A stretch of 64,000 nucleotides of DNA, taken from the NCBI GenBank assembly GCA_964598535.1, contig CAZRCI010000006.1, positions 124,001 through 188,000 of the forward strand, in the 5' to 3' direction. Below are positions 18,789-32,508 of the stretch, piece after piece. The notes under the pieces are model-generated. The model saw only the letters and a list, made by a program, of their open reading frames with translations. It did no database searches and was not told the DNA's origin. Source of the stretch: JALHMI01 sp964598535. GTDB lineage: Bacteria; Planctomycetota; Planctomycetia; Pirellulales; PALSA-1355. A program made the position numbers and the translations under genes. The stretch's first letter is position 1; each line of letters begins with the position of its first letter.

Positions 18789-19769
18789 ATGAGTATCACG
18801 TTTGTCTCCCGCGTGGCGGTTGTCGCCGCCGTCGTGCTGGCCACGTTCAACGAAGCGCGGGCCGACGAGTTGCGATGGAAATTCAAGCCGAACGAAACGC
18901 TGGAGTACGTGCTTGCTCGTAGCGTGAAGGGAAAAATCACGCTTTCGGGCTCGGATATTGTCTTCAACTTGGAGATGGTTTTCGACACCACCTGGAAGCC
19001 GACCGCCGTGGCCGAAGACGCCGTGGCCGACATCGAGCTCACCGTGAATCGGATTCAGATCGCGTTGGATTCGCCACTCTTCGGGCGTATGGCCTACGAC
19101 TCGAAAAACCCGACCGAGCCTCAGGGGCCGGTCTGGGCGCAAATGAAGCCCACGATGACGGGCATGCTCGACGGCGTGTTCAAGGCTAAGATCACGCCGC
19201 TCGGCGAGGTGAAGGACATCGCCCTGCCTGAAAAGCTGGCCGACGCTCTTGCAAAGCAGGAGATCGGCGAGAACCGCCGCCAAGGGTTCGGCATCGGGGG
19301 TAATTCATTCAACGAGAAAGGCATCAAGGAATTGCTAACCCGATCGGTGCTGCCGCTGCCCGAGGCCACGGGCGATGGCGTCACTTGGACGCAATCGTTC
19401 GAGAACGAATTGCCAATGATCGGCACCCAGATTTCTGAAACGACGTTTTCCGTCGTGGGCGCCGAACAGAAAGACGGCAAGGAGCTGACCAAGATCACGG
19501 CCGAAACGGAACTGTTGTTTGAGCCTGCCGAAAATCCTCGGGCAGATTTGGAAATCGTCGAGCAATCGTCCGGCGCGACGTATTACTTCGACGCCGCCGG
19601 CGGCCGCATGACCGAGGCCTCGGGCACGCAGGAACTGACGATGGAGCTCACCGGCCCGCAAGAGATCACACAAAACGTTAAGGAAACGATGACGATCGCC
19701 AGCGGCAAAAGCCCCGCCGACAAATCGGTCACCGACGCCAAAGAACCCGTGGAAAAGAAAACCGAGTGA
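18789..19769 (+). CDS. Exported DUF6263-like protein of unknown function
   Basis: A 326-residue protein. The start at ATG 18789 is set by AAGGA 9 nt upstream and by a signal peptide (VAVVAAVVLATFNEARA). The mature part opens with ELRWKFKPNETLEYVL and is beta-strand rich, as in the planctomycete DUF6263 proteins, which are of unknown function. The C-terminus is very charged and low in complexity (SPADKSVTDAKEPVEKKTE). No catalytic motif is visible. It is followed by a strong terminator at 19831-19876 and is convergent with the giant gene at 19968-24914. Confidence 0.7.
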   Translation: MSITFVSRVAVVAAVVLATFNEARADELRWKFKPNETLEYVLARSVKGKITLSGSDIVFNLEMVFDTTWKPTAVAEDAVADIELTVNRIQIALDSPLFGRMAYDSKNPTEPQGPVWAQMKPTMTGMLDGVFKAKITPLGEVKDIALPEKLADALAKQEIGENRRQGFGIGGNSFNEKGIKELLTRSVLPLPEATGDGVTWTQSFENELPMIGTQISETTFSVVGAEQKDGKELTKITAETELLFEPAENPRADLEIVEQSSGATYYFDAAGGRMTEASGTQELTMELTGPQEITQNVKETMTIASGKSPADKSVTDAKEPVEKKTE

Positions 19770-19830
19770 GGCGATCCCCCGGGGGCCGAAGTCCCCGGGA
19801 ATGGAACGACTCATGCTGATTGCATAAGCT

Positions 19831-19876
19831 CCCCGCCGGGCGCTGCGAAGCGATTTCCCGGCGGGGCTTCTTTTCT
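19831..19876 (+). terminator. Rho-independent terminator, plus strand
   Basis: A perfect 10-bp GC stem, CCCCGCCGGG at 19831-19840 with CCCGGCGGGG at 19857-19866, then CTTCTTTTCT. It is 61 nt after the DUF6263-like gene, which it should terminate. Confidence 0.85.
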
Positions 19877-19967
19877 GTTGGCCCTGCCGCCGAGGAACCG
19901 GCGGCACGACAAGAGCACCGTCTTGCGGCCGCAAACGGGCGGACGCGTTGCGCACGATGCGGAACGG

Positions 19968-24914
<4,947 letters not shown>

Positions 24915-25078
24915 ACGCAACCCCAGAGGATGGTTCAGGTTGGATTCAAAAAGGCGGGAGGCTCGTTCATTCTGAACGATGACCCTACCGGTTTCAAGCG
25001 AATGCGCATGGCAGCCTGGATGGCTGACGTGGTGTTGTGCGCGCGTGCAAGCCGTCCCATCCGGCCAGCGCACGCTCT

Positions 25079-25120
25079 CAAAAAAACAGACGGCCGTCCT
25101 GCCAAGGGGCAAGACGGCCG
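25079..25120 (-). terminator. Rho-independent terminator, minus strand
   Basis: Stem CGGCCGTC at 25091-25098 with GACGGCCG at 25113-25120, extended by TGCC/GGCA around an AAGG loop, with one mismatch. On the minus strand it is followed by a 7-nt T-run after GTCTG. It ends the PEP-CTERM gene at 25166-25873. Confidence 0.88.
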
Positions 25121-25165
25121 CCACAATGCTCGAAGTCGCTCGTCGCACAACGCCAAGAGGCGCGT

Positions 25166-25873
25166 TTAGGACTGCTTGCGGCGACGGATGGCCACCAGAG
25201 CCGCGGCGCCAAAAATGGCGAGGATATAGCTGGCCGGCTCAGGAATCACTACGAAGCCCTGACCGGCGATATTGCCCGTGCCAGCGGCATTGAAACCCGT
25301 AAGATAGCTGCCTGCCGAGGTGACGTCCGAGAGATTGGCGCTCGACATCACGATGGTAATCGGTTGCAGCGGGTCGAACTCCAGGTCGAAAGGCAAGTCC
25401 TGAACGGCCAAGCCGGTGGCCAGGCCCGAGACAGAAATTGCAATCTTCGAGCCGGTGTAGAAGAACTGCATCGTGTCGATTTCAAGCGCCAGGCCGTAGC
25501 CAGGCGTCGAGTTCGTCGTCAACAGGCCGATACCGAAGCTGCCGCCGTTGCCGCCCGAAACGACCACCCCGCCCGCGACGGGGATATCCAGAACATCCTT
25601 GATAAAGATATCTGCATAGATATCGCTGGTGAGCGTTCCGACGAGCGAGCCGTCGAGAAAAAAGCTCATCGACGCAAGGGCGTCGGACTGAGCCGGATTG
25701 CCACTACCGACCGTGTTCGCCGCGCCGGCATCGTAGATGTTCGTGCCGTCGTAGGTCAGGTTGAGACCCGTGAATTGGATTTCCAGTGTCCCGGCGCGAG
25801 CGGCTGTAGCCACCAGCAGAGAGATTCCCAAAAACAATGCAGTAGTGAATGACGAGAACCTCTCGAGACGCAT
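25166..25873 (-). CDS. PEP-CTERM sorting-domain protein
   Basis: A 235-residue exported protein. AGGAG lies 8 nt before the ATG at 25873. Signal peptide to about residue 27 (...VATAARA), then a beta-rich domain opening GTLEIQFTGLNLTYDG. The C-terminus is a classic PEP-CTERM signal: PEP in VVIPEPASYILAIF, a hydrophobic helix (AIFGAAALVAI) and the basic tail RRRKQS. Such tails are recognised by exosortase, which anchors or releases the protein outside the cell; no exosortase gene is in the window. The protein is a close paralogue of the one at 54984-55727 across its whole length. The ligand or matrix role is unknown. Confidence 0.9.
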   Translation of the reverse strand: MRLERFSSFTTALFLGISLLVATAARAGTLEIQFTGLNLTYDGTNIYDAGAANTVGSGNPAQSDALASMSFFLDGSLVGTLTSDIYADIFIKDVLDIPVAGGVVVSGGNGGSFGIGLLTTNSTPGYGLALEIDTMQFFYTGSKIAISVSGLATGLAVQDLPFDLEFDPLQPITIVMSSANLSDVTSAGSYLTGFNAAGTGNIAGQGFVVIPEPASYILAIFGAAALVAIRRRKQS

Positions 25874-26477
25874 GGAGCAACTCCTGGTGTGTTATACGCG
25901 GTACACGCTGATTCGCCGAAAACGCGGATATTATTGCACCCACTGAACTCCGGGCGCAGTTCACCCGCAAACAAGGTCAGAGGTAACAAAGCCACGACGC
26001 TAAAAATAGCGGCTGCGGCCATTGCACGCTTGGGATGTAATAAACCCTGTCATTCCTGCTAACTCGTGGGCGAGAAAGCCAGGGCTCACTCGGCGTGCAT
26101 TCGTGCTTTCTGGCGAACAATCTGGGGGTTGGGTAAAACGTATCGCTAGACTAGTTAGCCCCTCAGGAGGCTGTCAATTAGTACTTCACGCAAAATCAGT
26201 AAAACAGCTCTATCTTGCGCAGCCCCGCATTTCGTGCAGTAATTAATCAGCCTAACGACACTGGTAATCGTGTGTGTACGAAGGGCGTCCGCTTCGCAAA
26301 AAAATACGGTCTTTTCATAGCAAGAATCCGATGAGTTTGTACGCGATGTGCGCGTTAGCGCATTAGGAGTTTGTCTACAATTTTGGGATCGACCGTAACT
26401 GCACCGACGACCCCTTCGTGGGTCTCATCGACGAAACCGTCGGCAGCCCTCGTGTGCCTGAATGCGTTTTCCTTGCC
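25874..26477. other. 604-nt non-coding region of lower GC
   Basis: Between divergent PEP-CTERM and methyltransferase genes. The stretch 26040-26420 is visibly richer in A/T than its surroundings. On the minus strand, a TATAAC box about 20 nt before the PEP-CTERM ribosome site is a possible -10. No reliable gene, tRNA or strong hairpin was found; a minus-strand frame at 25756-26022 overlaps the PEP-CTERM start and lacks a ribosome site. Confidence 0.5.
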
Positions 26478-27224
26478 ATGACGTTCCGCGATCATTTCTC
26501 GACCCAGTCAGACCGATACTCGACGTTCCGTCCCGGCTACCGGCGCGAGCTGTTCGCCTATCTGGCCGGACTCGTACCGCGCCGCCGACGGGCCTGGGAT
26601 TGCGGTACCGGCAACGGGCAGGCCGCAACCGAGTTGACCAAGTTCTTTGACGTGGTGATAGCGACCGATCCGAGTCGTCGTCAGATCGAGCACGCTTCAA
26701 AGTCCGCAGACGTGCGATACCTGGTGGGCAGTGCCGAGAACCCGCCCCTGGCGGATTCCTCGATCGATCTGATCACCGTCGCGCAAGCGGTCCATTGGTT
26801 CGACCGCCCGCGGTTCTACGAGCAAGTCCGCCGCGTTGGAACTCCTGGGAGCGTGCTGGCCATTTGGGGCTATGGGCTCGCAACTATCGAGCCGGACGTG
26901 GATGCAATCGTGAAGCGATTGTATGACCCCATTCTAGGAAACTATTGGCCCCCAGAACGCAAGCTCGTTGAACAGCGTTACGCGAGTATCGAATTTCCGT
27001 TCGAGGAATTCGACAGCCCGAAGTTCGCGATGACGGCCGAATGGGATCTGCACGCGTTGCTCGGCTACCTGGGCACTTGGTCGAGCGTGGAAAAGTATCG
27101 TCTCGACCGTGGCAGCGACCCGCTGACAATTGTCCACGACGACCTGCACGCGGCCTGGGGTGAGGCCACCACAAAACGGCGCGTGCAGTGGCCGCTGTTC
27201 TTACGCGCCGGCCGAGTACATTAA
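26478..27224 (+). CDS. Class I SAM-dependent methyltransferase
   Basis: A 248-residue cytoplasmic protein of the methyltransferase-11 type. Start at ATG 26478 (MTFRDHFSTQSDRYSTFRP), which is where this family begins; the in-frame codon at 26418 adds residues that are not family-like. Motif I is AWDCGTGNGQAATEL (SAM glycine-rich loop), the acidic residue of motif II is in ATDPSRRQI, and the later block SIDLITVAQAVHWFDRPRFY is typical of trans-aconitate-methyltransferase-like enzymes. No substrate can be deduced. It stands alone after a long AT-richer region and is convergent with the ABC-F gene. Confidence 0.9.
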   Translation: MTFRDHFSTQSDRYSTFRPGYRRELFAYLAGLVPRRRRAWDCGTGNGQAATELTKFFDVVIATDPSRRQIEHASKSADVRYLVGSAENPPLADSSIDLITVAQAVHWFDRPRFYEQVRRVGTPGSVLAIWGYGLATIEPDVDAIVKRLYDPILGNYWPPERKLVEQRYASIEFPFEEFDSPKFAMTAEWDLHALLGYLGTWSSVEKYRLDRGSDPLTIVHDDLHAAWGEATTKRRVQWPLFLRAGRVH

Positions 27225-27333
27225 CGTTCCCAAACGTGAAAAGCCTCGCTGCCCAGCGGAAGCTGGCCCCCAGGCGTACCGCCAGATGTGGACAACGGGT
27301 GGCGGCGGTGGCTGATCGGCGCGGCGAAGTCGT

Positions 27334-29124
27334 TTACGCATCCTCATCGATTTGCGCCGAGATCTCACACCAGCGTTCTTCGACGGGCGTGAGTTCGGCC
27401 GCAATGGCCGTAAGCTCGTTATGCAGCCGGACCGCCTCATCGGGATCGGTTGCCTGAAGGAGCGCGGCGTTGACCTCGCGTTTGCGCGTGTCGAGCTTCT
27501 CGATGGTGCGTTCGAGCGTTTGGAGTTGCTTGCGAAGTTCACGCTGTTGCTGGTGGCGTTTCTTGGAATCGACGGGCGCTGCGCCCGACACCCGCGACTT
27601 GCCGGGCGCCTGCCTGGCCGCGAGCACACGCTCTCCCTCGTCGACTTCCTTGTTGACCGAATAGACGTAGGCTTCGTAATCGCCTGGGTAATTCACCACG
27701 CGGCCGTCGCGGACTTCGATCACGGACGTTGCGACTCGCCGCATGAAATAGCGGTCGTGGCTGGTAAAGATCACGGTGCCGGCAAAATCGATCAATGCCT
27801 GTGCCAGGGCGTCGACGGTCTCGACGTCCAGATGGTTTCCCGGTTCGTCCAGAATGAGAATATTGCTCTTACCGAGGAGGATTCCGGCCAGGCAGCAGCG
27901 TGCCCGTTCGCCACCGCTGAGCACGCGGATGGGCTTGTTCACGTGATCGCCACGAAAGAGCAGGCTGCCAGCGGTGTCGAGTATCGCCTGGTTCTTAGTG
28001 CCTGGGGCCGCCTGGTATTCGAGATACTCGAGCACCGTTTGTTTTTCCGGGAGGCTATTGTAAACGTGTTGCGCATAGACGCCGAGTTCGCAACCATAGC
28101 CCCAGCGCACTTCACCCGAGCGCGGCTGGATCGAATCGACCAGCGTGCGCAGAAACGTTGTTTTTCCCTGGCCATTGTCGCCCACGATGGCGGCGCGCTG
28201 GCCGTGTTCGATTTCGACGTCGATCCCGCTGGCCACGTCATGGTCGGAGTAGCCAATGGCCAGGTCGCGACAGCGCACGGCGGGGCCCCGCCGCGCTTCT
28301 ACCTGCGGAGCGCGAATGCTGGCGGTCGCTTCGATTCCGGCGACTTCGACCGGCTGGAGCTTTTCGAGTTGTTTGGCCTTGCTTTTGGCGCGATTGGCCG
28401 TGCTCGCGCGGGCCCGGTTCTTGTCGATGAATGTTTCCAGATGGCGTCGCTTGGCGAGCACCGCGGCGTTGACGCGTTCGTCGTGCAGCCGCCGTTCTTC
28501 CTGGTTCGCGAGAAAGGCGTCGACCTTGCCAGGATAGAGAGTCAGCTTGCCGCGCGAGAGGTCGAGCGTCTGGCTGCACGTGGCGTTCAAGAACGCCCGA
28601 TCGTGTGAGACGATCAAGCAGGCTTCTCGAAATTCGCGCAAGAAGTGTTCGAGCAAAATCTGCGTTCGCAGGTCCAAGAAGTTCGTCGGCTCGTCGAGCA
28701 CCAGCAGGTTTGGCTCGTGCAGCAAGAGCGCCGCGAGCTTCACGCGCGTTTGCCAACCGCCGGAAAGCTGGGCCACCGGCCCTTCCAAAAAGGAGCTTTT
28801 GATCTCGAACTGACCGGCCACCTCGCCGCATTTCCAGTCGGGTTGGCCACTGTCGCGCATCAGAAACCCGAGCACGGTTTCGCCGGGCAGAAACGGGTCG
28901 TGCTGCTGCAAGTAGCCGAGTCGCAGCTTGGGATGGAAAATCACTTCACCGGCGTCGAGCTCCTCCTCCCCCAAAAGAATGCGGCAAAGCGTCGACTTGC
29001 CGGCGCCGTTGCGGCCGATGAAGCCAATTTTGTGGTCGTCCGTCAACGTGGCTTCGGCGCCGTCGAGCAGCACCTGGTCGCCGTAGGACTTATGGGCGTC
29101 TTTAATCTGAACGAGAACGGTCAT
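27334..29124 (-). CDS. ABC-F family ATPase (Uup/EttA-like)
   Basis: A 596-residue soluble protein with two ABC domains and no membrane segments. Domain 1: Walker A GRNGAGKSTL near residue 37, signature LSGGWQTRV, Walker B LLVLDEPTNFLD. Domain 2: GDNGQGKTTFL, LSGGERARC, ILILDEPGNHLD (the usual DEPTN is DEPGN). The C-terminal ~80 residues are a charged coiled coil (RELRKQLQTLERTIEKLDTR), as in Uup. ABC-F proteins act on the ribosome or in DNA-structure maintenance; which of these applies is not decided by sequence. It is the terminal gene before a convergent methyltransferase. Confidence 0.93.
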   Translation of the reverse strand: MTVLVQIKDAHKSYGDQVLLDGAEATLTDDHKIGFIGRNGAGKSTLCRILLGEEELDAGEVIFHPKLRLGYLQQHDPFLPGETVLGFLMRDSGQPDWKCGEVAGQFEIKSSFLEGPVAQLSGGWQTRVKLAALLLHEPNLLVLDEPTNFLDLRTQILLEHFLREFREACLIVSHDRAFLNATCSQTLDLSRGKLTLYPGKVDAFLANQEERRLHDERVNAAVLAKRRHLETFIDKNRARASTANRAKSKAKQLEKLQPVEVAGIEATASIRAPQVEARRGPAVRCRDLAIGYSDHDVASGIDVEIEHGQRAAIVGDNGQGKTTFLRTLVDSIQPRSGEVRWGYGCELGVYAQHVYNSLPEKQTVLEYLEYQAAPGTKNQAILDTAGSLLFRGDHVNKPIRVLSGGERARCCLAGILLGKSNILILDEPGNHLDVETVDALAQALIDFAGTVIFTSHDRYFMRRVATSVIEVRDGRVVNYPGDYEAYVYSVNKEVDEGERVLAARQAPGKSRVSGAAPVDSKKRHQQQRELRKQLQTLERTIEKLDTRKREVNAALLQATDPDEAVRLHNELTAIAAELTPVEERWCEISAQIDEDA

Positions 29125-29292
29125 GGATGCGGTGGAGAGCGTGAAATCAAATCAGCAAGAAATCTTAGCCGGCGCAGGCGGGATTGGCGAGACGGGGGGC
29201 CGCCAGAGAGCGGAGAAACGGAACTGTCCCCGCAGGAGCGAAACGCCCGTGGGGAGCGACGCCCGTGGAGCCGCCGCCAGAAAACCCTTTCC

Positions 29293-29338
29293 CAAAAAAT
29301 ACGCGGGGCGCGATTCGAGATTCGAATCGCGCCCCGCG
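29293..29338 (-). terminator. Strong Rho-independent terminator, minus strand
   Basis: A perfect 17-bp stem, arms at 29302-29318 and 29322-29338, with a 3-nt loop, followed on the minus strand by ATTTTTTGGG. It lies 32 nt after the stop of the gene at 29371-29937. Confidence 0.92.
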
Positions 29339-29370
29339 ATGGCTGTGGACAAACGTCCCCAAGGCCGGGC

Positions 29371-29937
29371 TTATTTCAGAATCTTGCCCGTGTCCTTGAT
29401 GATGCTTTCGATTTCCTTCTGATCCAGCTTGCCGGGAGCGACGGCATGGCTGGCGGCGACCTTTCCGTCGCGATAGATCGTGACGGTGACTTCGGCCTCG
29501 GGATTGATCTTGAATTCTTCGGGGCCGTTGGTCACGTCGTCAGGCACCACGAGCGCGACGTTTTCGAGTTCGTTCTTGGCAGCGAACTCCTTGGCCTGGG
29601 TCTTGAGCTCGGCCGCGTCGCTGCCGATCAGGTTGATGAACGAAGAGAGCTTCTGGTCCGAATTCTGCGCCACGTGCTTTTCGAGCTCTTTGGCCAGGGC
29701 GGCGAGCTTGGCGTCAGCCTTGCGGGCGAAGACCATCACGGTGGGCTTTTTGCCCAGCATGCAGCGATAGCAGAAGTTCGACCCCACTTCGCGACCGTCG
29801 TTCACGGCGCCGCCGCACTTCTCGACATTGAAGGCTCCGACCAGATCGCCCGGCTGCAGGCCGCTGGTCAACTCGGCGGCACGCACGGTGCCCACCAACG
29901 CCAAGGCAACCGCCACACTCATACAGAACGCTTTCAT
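29371..29937 (-). CDS. Exported thioredoxin-like protein with CxxC (CYRC)
   Basis: A 188-residue protein with a signal peptide (MSVAVALALVGTVRAAE). TGGAG lies 8 nt before the ATG. The mature part reads LQPGDLVGAFNVEKCGG, then FCYRCMLGKKPTVMVFAR: the pair C-Y-R-C precedes a hydrophobic strand as in thioredoxin-fold proteins, though here the CxxC is displaced from the canonical WCxxC turn. The C-terminal half is helical and charged. Similar planctomycete proteins have no assigned function. An extra Cys in EKCGG could pair with the motif. A strong terminator follows, so it is likely a single-gene unit. Confidence 0.7.
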   Translation of the reverse strand: MKAFCMSVAVALALVGTVRAAELTSGLQPGDLVGAFNVEKCGGAVNDGREVGSNFCYRCMLGKKPTVMVFARKADAKLAALAKELEKHVAQNSDQKLSSFINLIGSDAAELKTQAKEFAAKNELENVALVVPDDVTNGPEEFKINPEAEVTVTIYRDGKVAASHAVAPGKLDQKEIESIIKDTGKILK

Positions 29938-30414
29938 CGTGGAAACTCCATAACGAAGGAAGATATTCAGTCGACCGCAAGCAATACGTTATCCCTACGA
30001 GTCGATTCGCCGCGACCTATACGTAACGCTCAGACGCGGGTTCGCGCATCAGCGTGAAAAACTTCCAGAAATTCAGGAAATCGTCGACACGACGACTTTG
30101 CGGACACACTCGCTACCAGTCAACCGGCGTTACTACGCCCGCGACTGCCTGAGGCGAACCTATCGAGCGACATTGTAGGGCCCGGCGAGCGATTCGCCAA
30201 ATAAGTTTTGCGCAAGGGCAAGCCTGGCTCAAGGTTACTTGCTTTTGCTTCGGTTTCGACAGCCCGCTAAATTGGTACGGACATGCCAGGCCCCGACCAC
30301 CTTGCGCCGCGGGGTTGCAGTAATTCTTATCGCAGACTCGCGCGGCCCAGGGCGGGGATGTGAAGCATCGCTTTATGCCCGAACCTAACCGCCGATTGAA
30401 GAGACATCCATCCC
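29938..30414. other. 477-nt intergenic region between divergent genes
   Basis: Holds the promoters of the thioredoxin-like gene (minus) and the amidohydrolase-like gene (plus). I see no convincing ORF, tRNA or terminator-type hairpin in it. Confidence 0.4.
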
Positions 30415-31251
30415 ATGTCCGACCGCCCCGAGACACCTGTGATCGACGTCTGGGCCAACCCACCGCTGGCGGAAATGGCTCGCCAACTGCCGGAAATCCA
30501 GCGGCTGTTTCAGCAGTCGGGCGGCGGCGATCGGCTTGCGCGGGGACTGAGCCCGGCTGAAGTCGTGGCGGCGATGGACGCGGCCGGCATCGCCCAGCTA
30601 CTGCTGACGGCCTGGTATGCGCCGGGTCGCGAGATTTGCTCGAACGAACGGATCGCCGAGTTCATCCGCGACTACCCGACGCGATTCGTCGGCGTGGCCG
30701 GCGTGAATCTCGAACGTCCCGTGGAAGCGGTGCGCGAGCTCGACCGCGCGGTGCGCGACTTAGAATTCAAGGCGTTGCGAATCATTCCCTGGCTTTGGAA
30801 ATTGCCGCCCAACGACCGGCTATACTATCCACTGTATGTGAAGTGCATTGAGCTGGATATTCCCTTTTGCACCCAGGTGGGCCATACGGGACCGCTCATG
30901 CCGTCGGAGACAGGACGGCCGATTCCTTACATCGACGAAGTCGCGCTCACGTTTCCCGAACTGCGGATCGTGGGCGGCCACATCGGCTATCCGTGGACGG
31001 ACGAGATGATCGCCTTGGCCTGGAAGCACGAGCGCGTGTACATCGACACGAGCGCGTACTTGCCGCGGTACTATCCGCCTCAGCTTTTACATTTCATGAA
31101 TACATACGGCCAGGACAAGGTGCTCTTCGGCACCAACTTTGCCATGCTCGATCTCAAGCAATGCGCGGACCAGGCGCTGGCGCTCGATCTTAAGCCCGCG
31201 GCCAAGGCAAAGTTTCTGTTCGAGAATGCCCGGCGTGTGTTCCGCATTTAA
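30415..31251 (+). CDS. Amidohydrolase-2-like (TIM-barrel) protein with altered metal ligands
   Basis: A 278-residue cytoplasmic protein of the amidohydrolase-2 (ACMSD/decarboxylase-like) superfamily. Conserved parts: FCTQVGHTGP (His on strand 5), IVGGHIGYPWTDEM (His on strand 6) and VLFGTNFAML at the end of the barrel. The usual first-strand HxH is replaced by VIDVWANPP, and the final Asp (GSD/GTD) is Asn in GTNFAML. In known members the HxH, the strand-5 His and the C-terminal Asp bind zinc, so the metal site is probably incomplete or remodelled. Related proteins starting IDVWxxP exist in other bacteria, so this may be a subfamily rather than decay. No partner gene nearby. Confidence 0.82.
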   Translation: MSDRPETPVIDVWANPPLAEMARQLPEIQRLFQQSGGGDRLARGLSPAEVVAAMDAAGIAQLLLTAWYAPGREICSNERIAEFIRDYPTRFVGVAGVNLERPVEAVRELDRAVRDLEFKALRIIPWLWKLPPNDRLYYPLYVKCIELDIPFCTQVGHTGPLMPSETGRPIPYIDEVALTFPELRIVGGHIGYPWTDEMIALAWKHERVYIDTSAYLPRYYPPQLLHFMNTYGQDKVLFGTNFAMLDLKQCADQALALDLKPAAKAKFLFENARRVFRI

Positions 31252-31515
31252 CGCGAACCAATGCTAGCAAGCCCGGGCACGCCCGAAACGCGACGCACGG
31301 TCTCGCGCTGCGAGTACGATGGGCGAACGCGCGCGATGTTTTTTCTTCGTGCCGAATGGAACTTTGCGCCGATGTAGTCTTTAGTCCCCCCGCTTGTGGC
31401 AGCCGCCGTCAATCCCATCTTGGCGGCTGTCCCGGTGCCAGCGAGGCGTCCCGCTCGGGGCGATTTTTCGCCGCGTTCGTTTCCCCGCCTTCCCCCACGT
31501 TCGTGGACATCTCCC

Positions 31516-32496
31516 ATGCTTGCACGATCCACGTGCGCGATTGCCCTTGCGCTGGCAATTGCAGGTCTGTTCGCGGTTCCGGCCTGGAGCACCCAAGCGC
31601 TGCCCAGCTTGTCGCTCCCCGATGCCGCCGAACCGGCGATACCGCTCCAAAGCTTTACCAGCGAGTCAGGCTTCTTCGCTCGTTGGCGCGCCGATCACGA
31701 GCAGCGGGCCGCGCGCGACGGCTGGATCGAAACCGACCGCCCCAGCTTTACGTTAAGCTCGGCGGTCGTGCCCCGCGGATGGTTGCAACTGGAGAGCGGA
31801 TATCTCTATGAGCATGCAGAATACGGCTACTGGCAGAACAATCTGACCTTCGATGCGCATACGTTGCCGCAATTGAACCTGCGATATGGCGTGACGGACC
31901 GGCTCGAATTCCGCTTTCAATGGGCAGGCGTCCAGTTTCAGAACTTGCGCTGGAGCGAGTATCCCTGGTGGTGGGGATTTCCGCGAACGGTTCACGCGAC
32001 GCAAACCCTGTATTCCAATACGAGCGTGGGCATCAAATACCAGGTGAGCCAAAACGACGGTTGGATTCCGCAGTCGGTGTTCGTGACCGAACTGGGACTG
32101 CCAACCGGCGATGGCTACAACCGCGTTACGCCGCTGATCGACTACGTTTATTCCTGGTTCCTGACCGAGCGGATCGCCCTGGGCGGCAGCACCGGTGCCT
32201 TCTTTTATGGGTTCTCCGACCTTTCGGTGATGCAGTATTTTCAATCGGCGATCTTGCGGTTTCACTACTCGCCGCGGCTGAGCCTGTTTTGCGAATGGTT
32301 CGGCGTCTTTCAACGGCCGGTCTCCTACGCCGGCAACCTCTATGGCGACTTCGAGTTCATGCCCTATTTCAACACCGGCGTTCAATTCCGCCCGCTGGCG
32401 AACATTCAGCTCGATTGGCAAATCGGCGTGCCACTGCCCGAGCAGGTTCAACCCGACGGCATCTTTACCGGCTGCGGGTTGTCGTTCCGCTACTAA
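31516..32496 (+). CDS. Outer-membrane beta-barrel-like protein (transporter/MetA-like), exported
   Basis: A 326-residue protein from ATG 31516 with a signal peptide (STCAIALALAIAGLFAVPAWS). After a short acidic stretch, the sequence alternates hydrophobic and polar residues with many aromatics (RGWLQLESGYLYEHAEYGYW, NLRYGVTDRLEFRFQWAG), ending in the aromatic C-terminus LSFRY, as is typical for outer-membrane barrels. Planctomycete homologues are annotated as putative MetA-pathway/transporter proteins. It is convergent with the HlyD-type adaptor of the ABC exporter, 12 nt apart. A role as exit channel for that exporter is conceivable but only inferred. Earlier in-frame starts to 31396 lack signal-peptide character. 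Confidence 0.72.
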   Translation: MLARSTCAIALALAIAGLFAVPAWSTQALPSLSLPDAAEPAIPLQSFTSESGFFARWRADHEQRAARDGWIETDRPSFTLSSAVVPRGWLQLESGYLYEHAEYGYWQNNLTFDAHTLPQLNLRYGVTDRLEFRFQWAGVQFQNLRWSEYPWWWGFPRTVHATQTLYSNTSVGIKYQVSQNDGWIPQSVFVTELGLPTGDGYNRVTPLIDYVYSWFLTERIALGGSTGAFFYGFSDLSVMQYFQSAILRFHYSPRLSLFCEWFGVFQRPVSYAGNLYGDFEFMPYFNTGVQFRPLANIQLDWQIGVPLPEQVQPDGIFTGCGLSFRY

Positions 32497-32508
32497 GCCC
32501 AAGCTTTG

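Noticed and set aside
25756..26022. Minus-strand frame starting MAAAAIFSVVALLPLTLF, resembling a signal peptide
   Set aside because: Overlaps the PEP-CTERM start in another frame and has no ribosome site.
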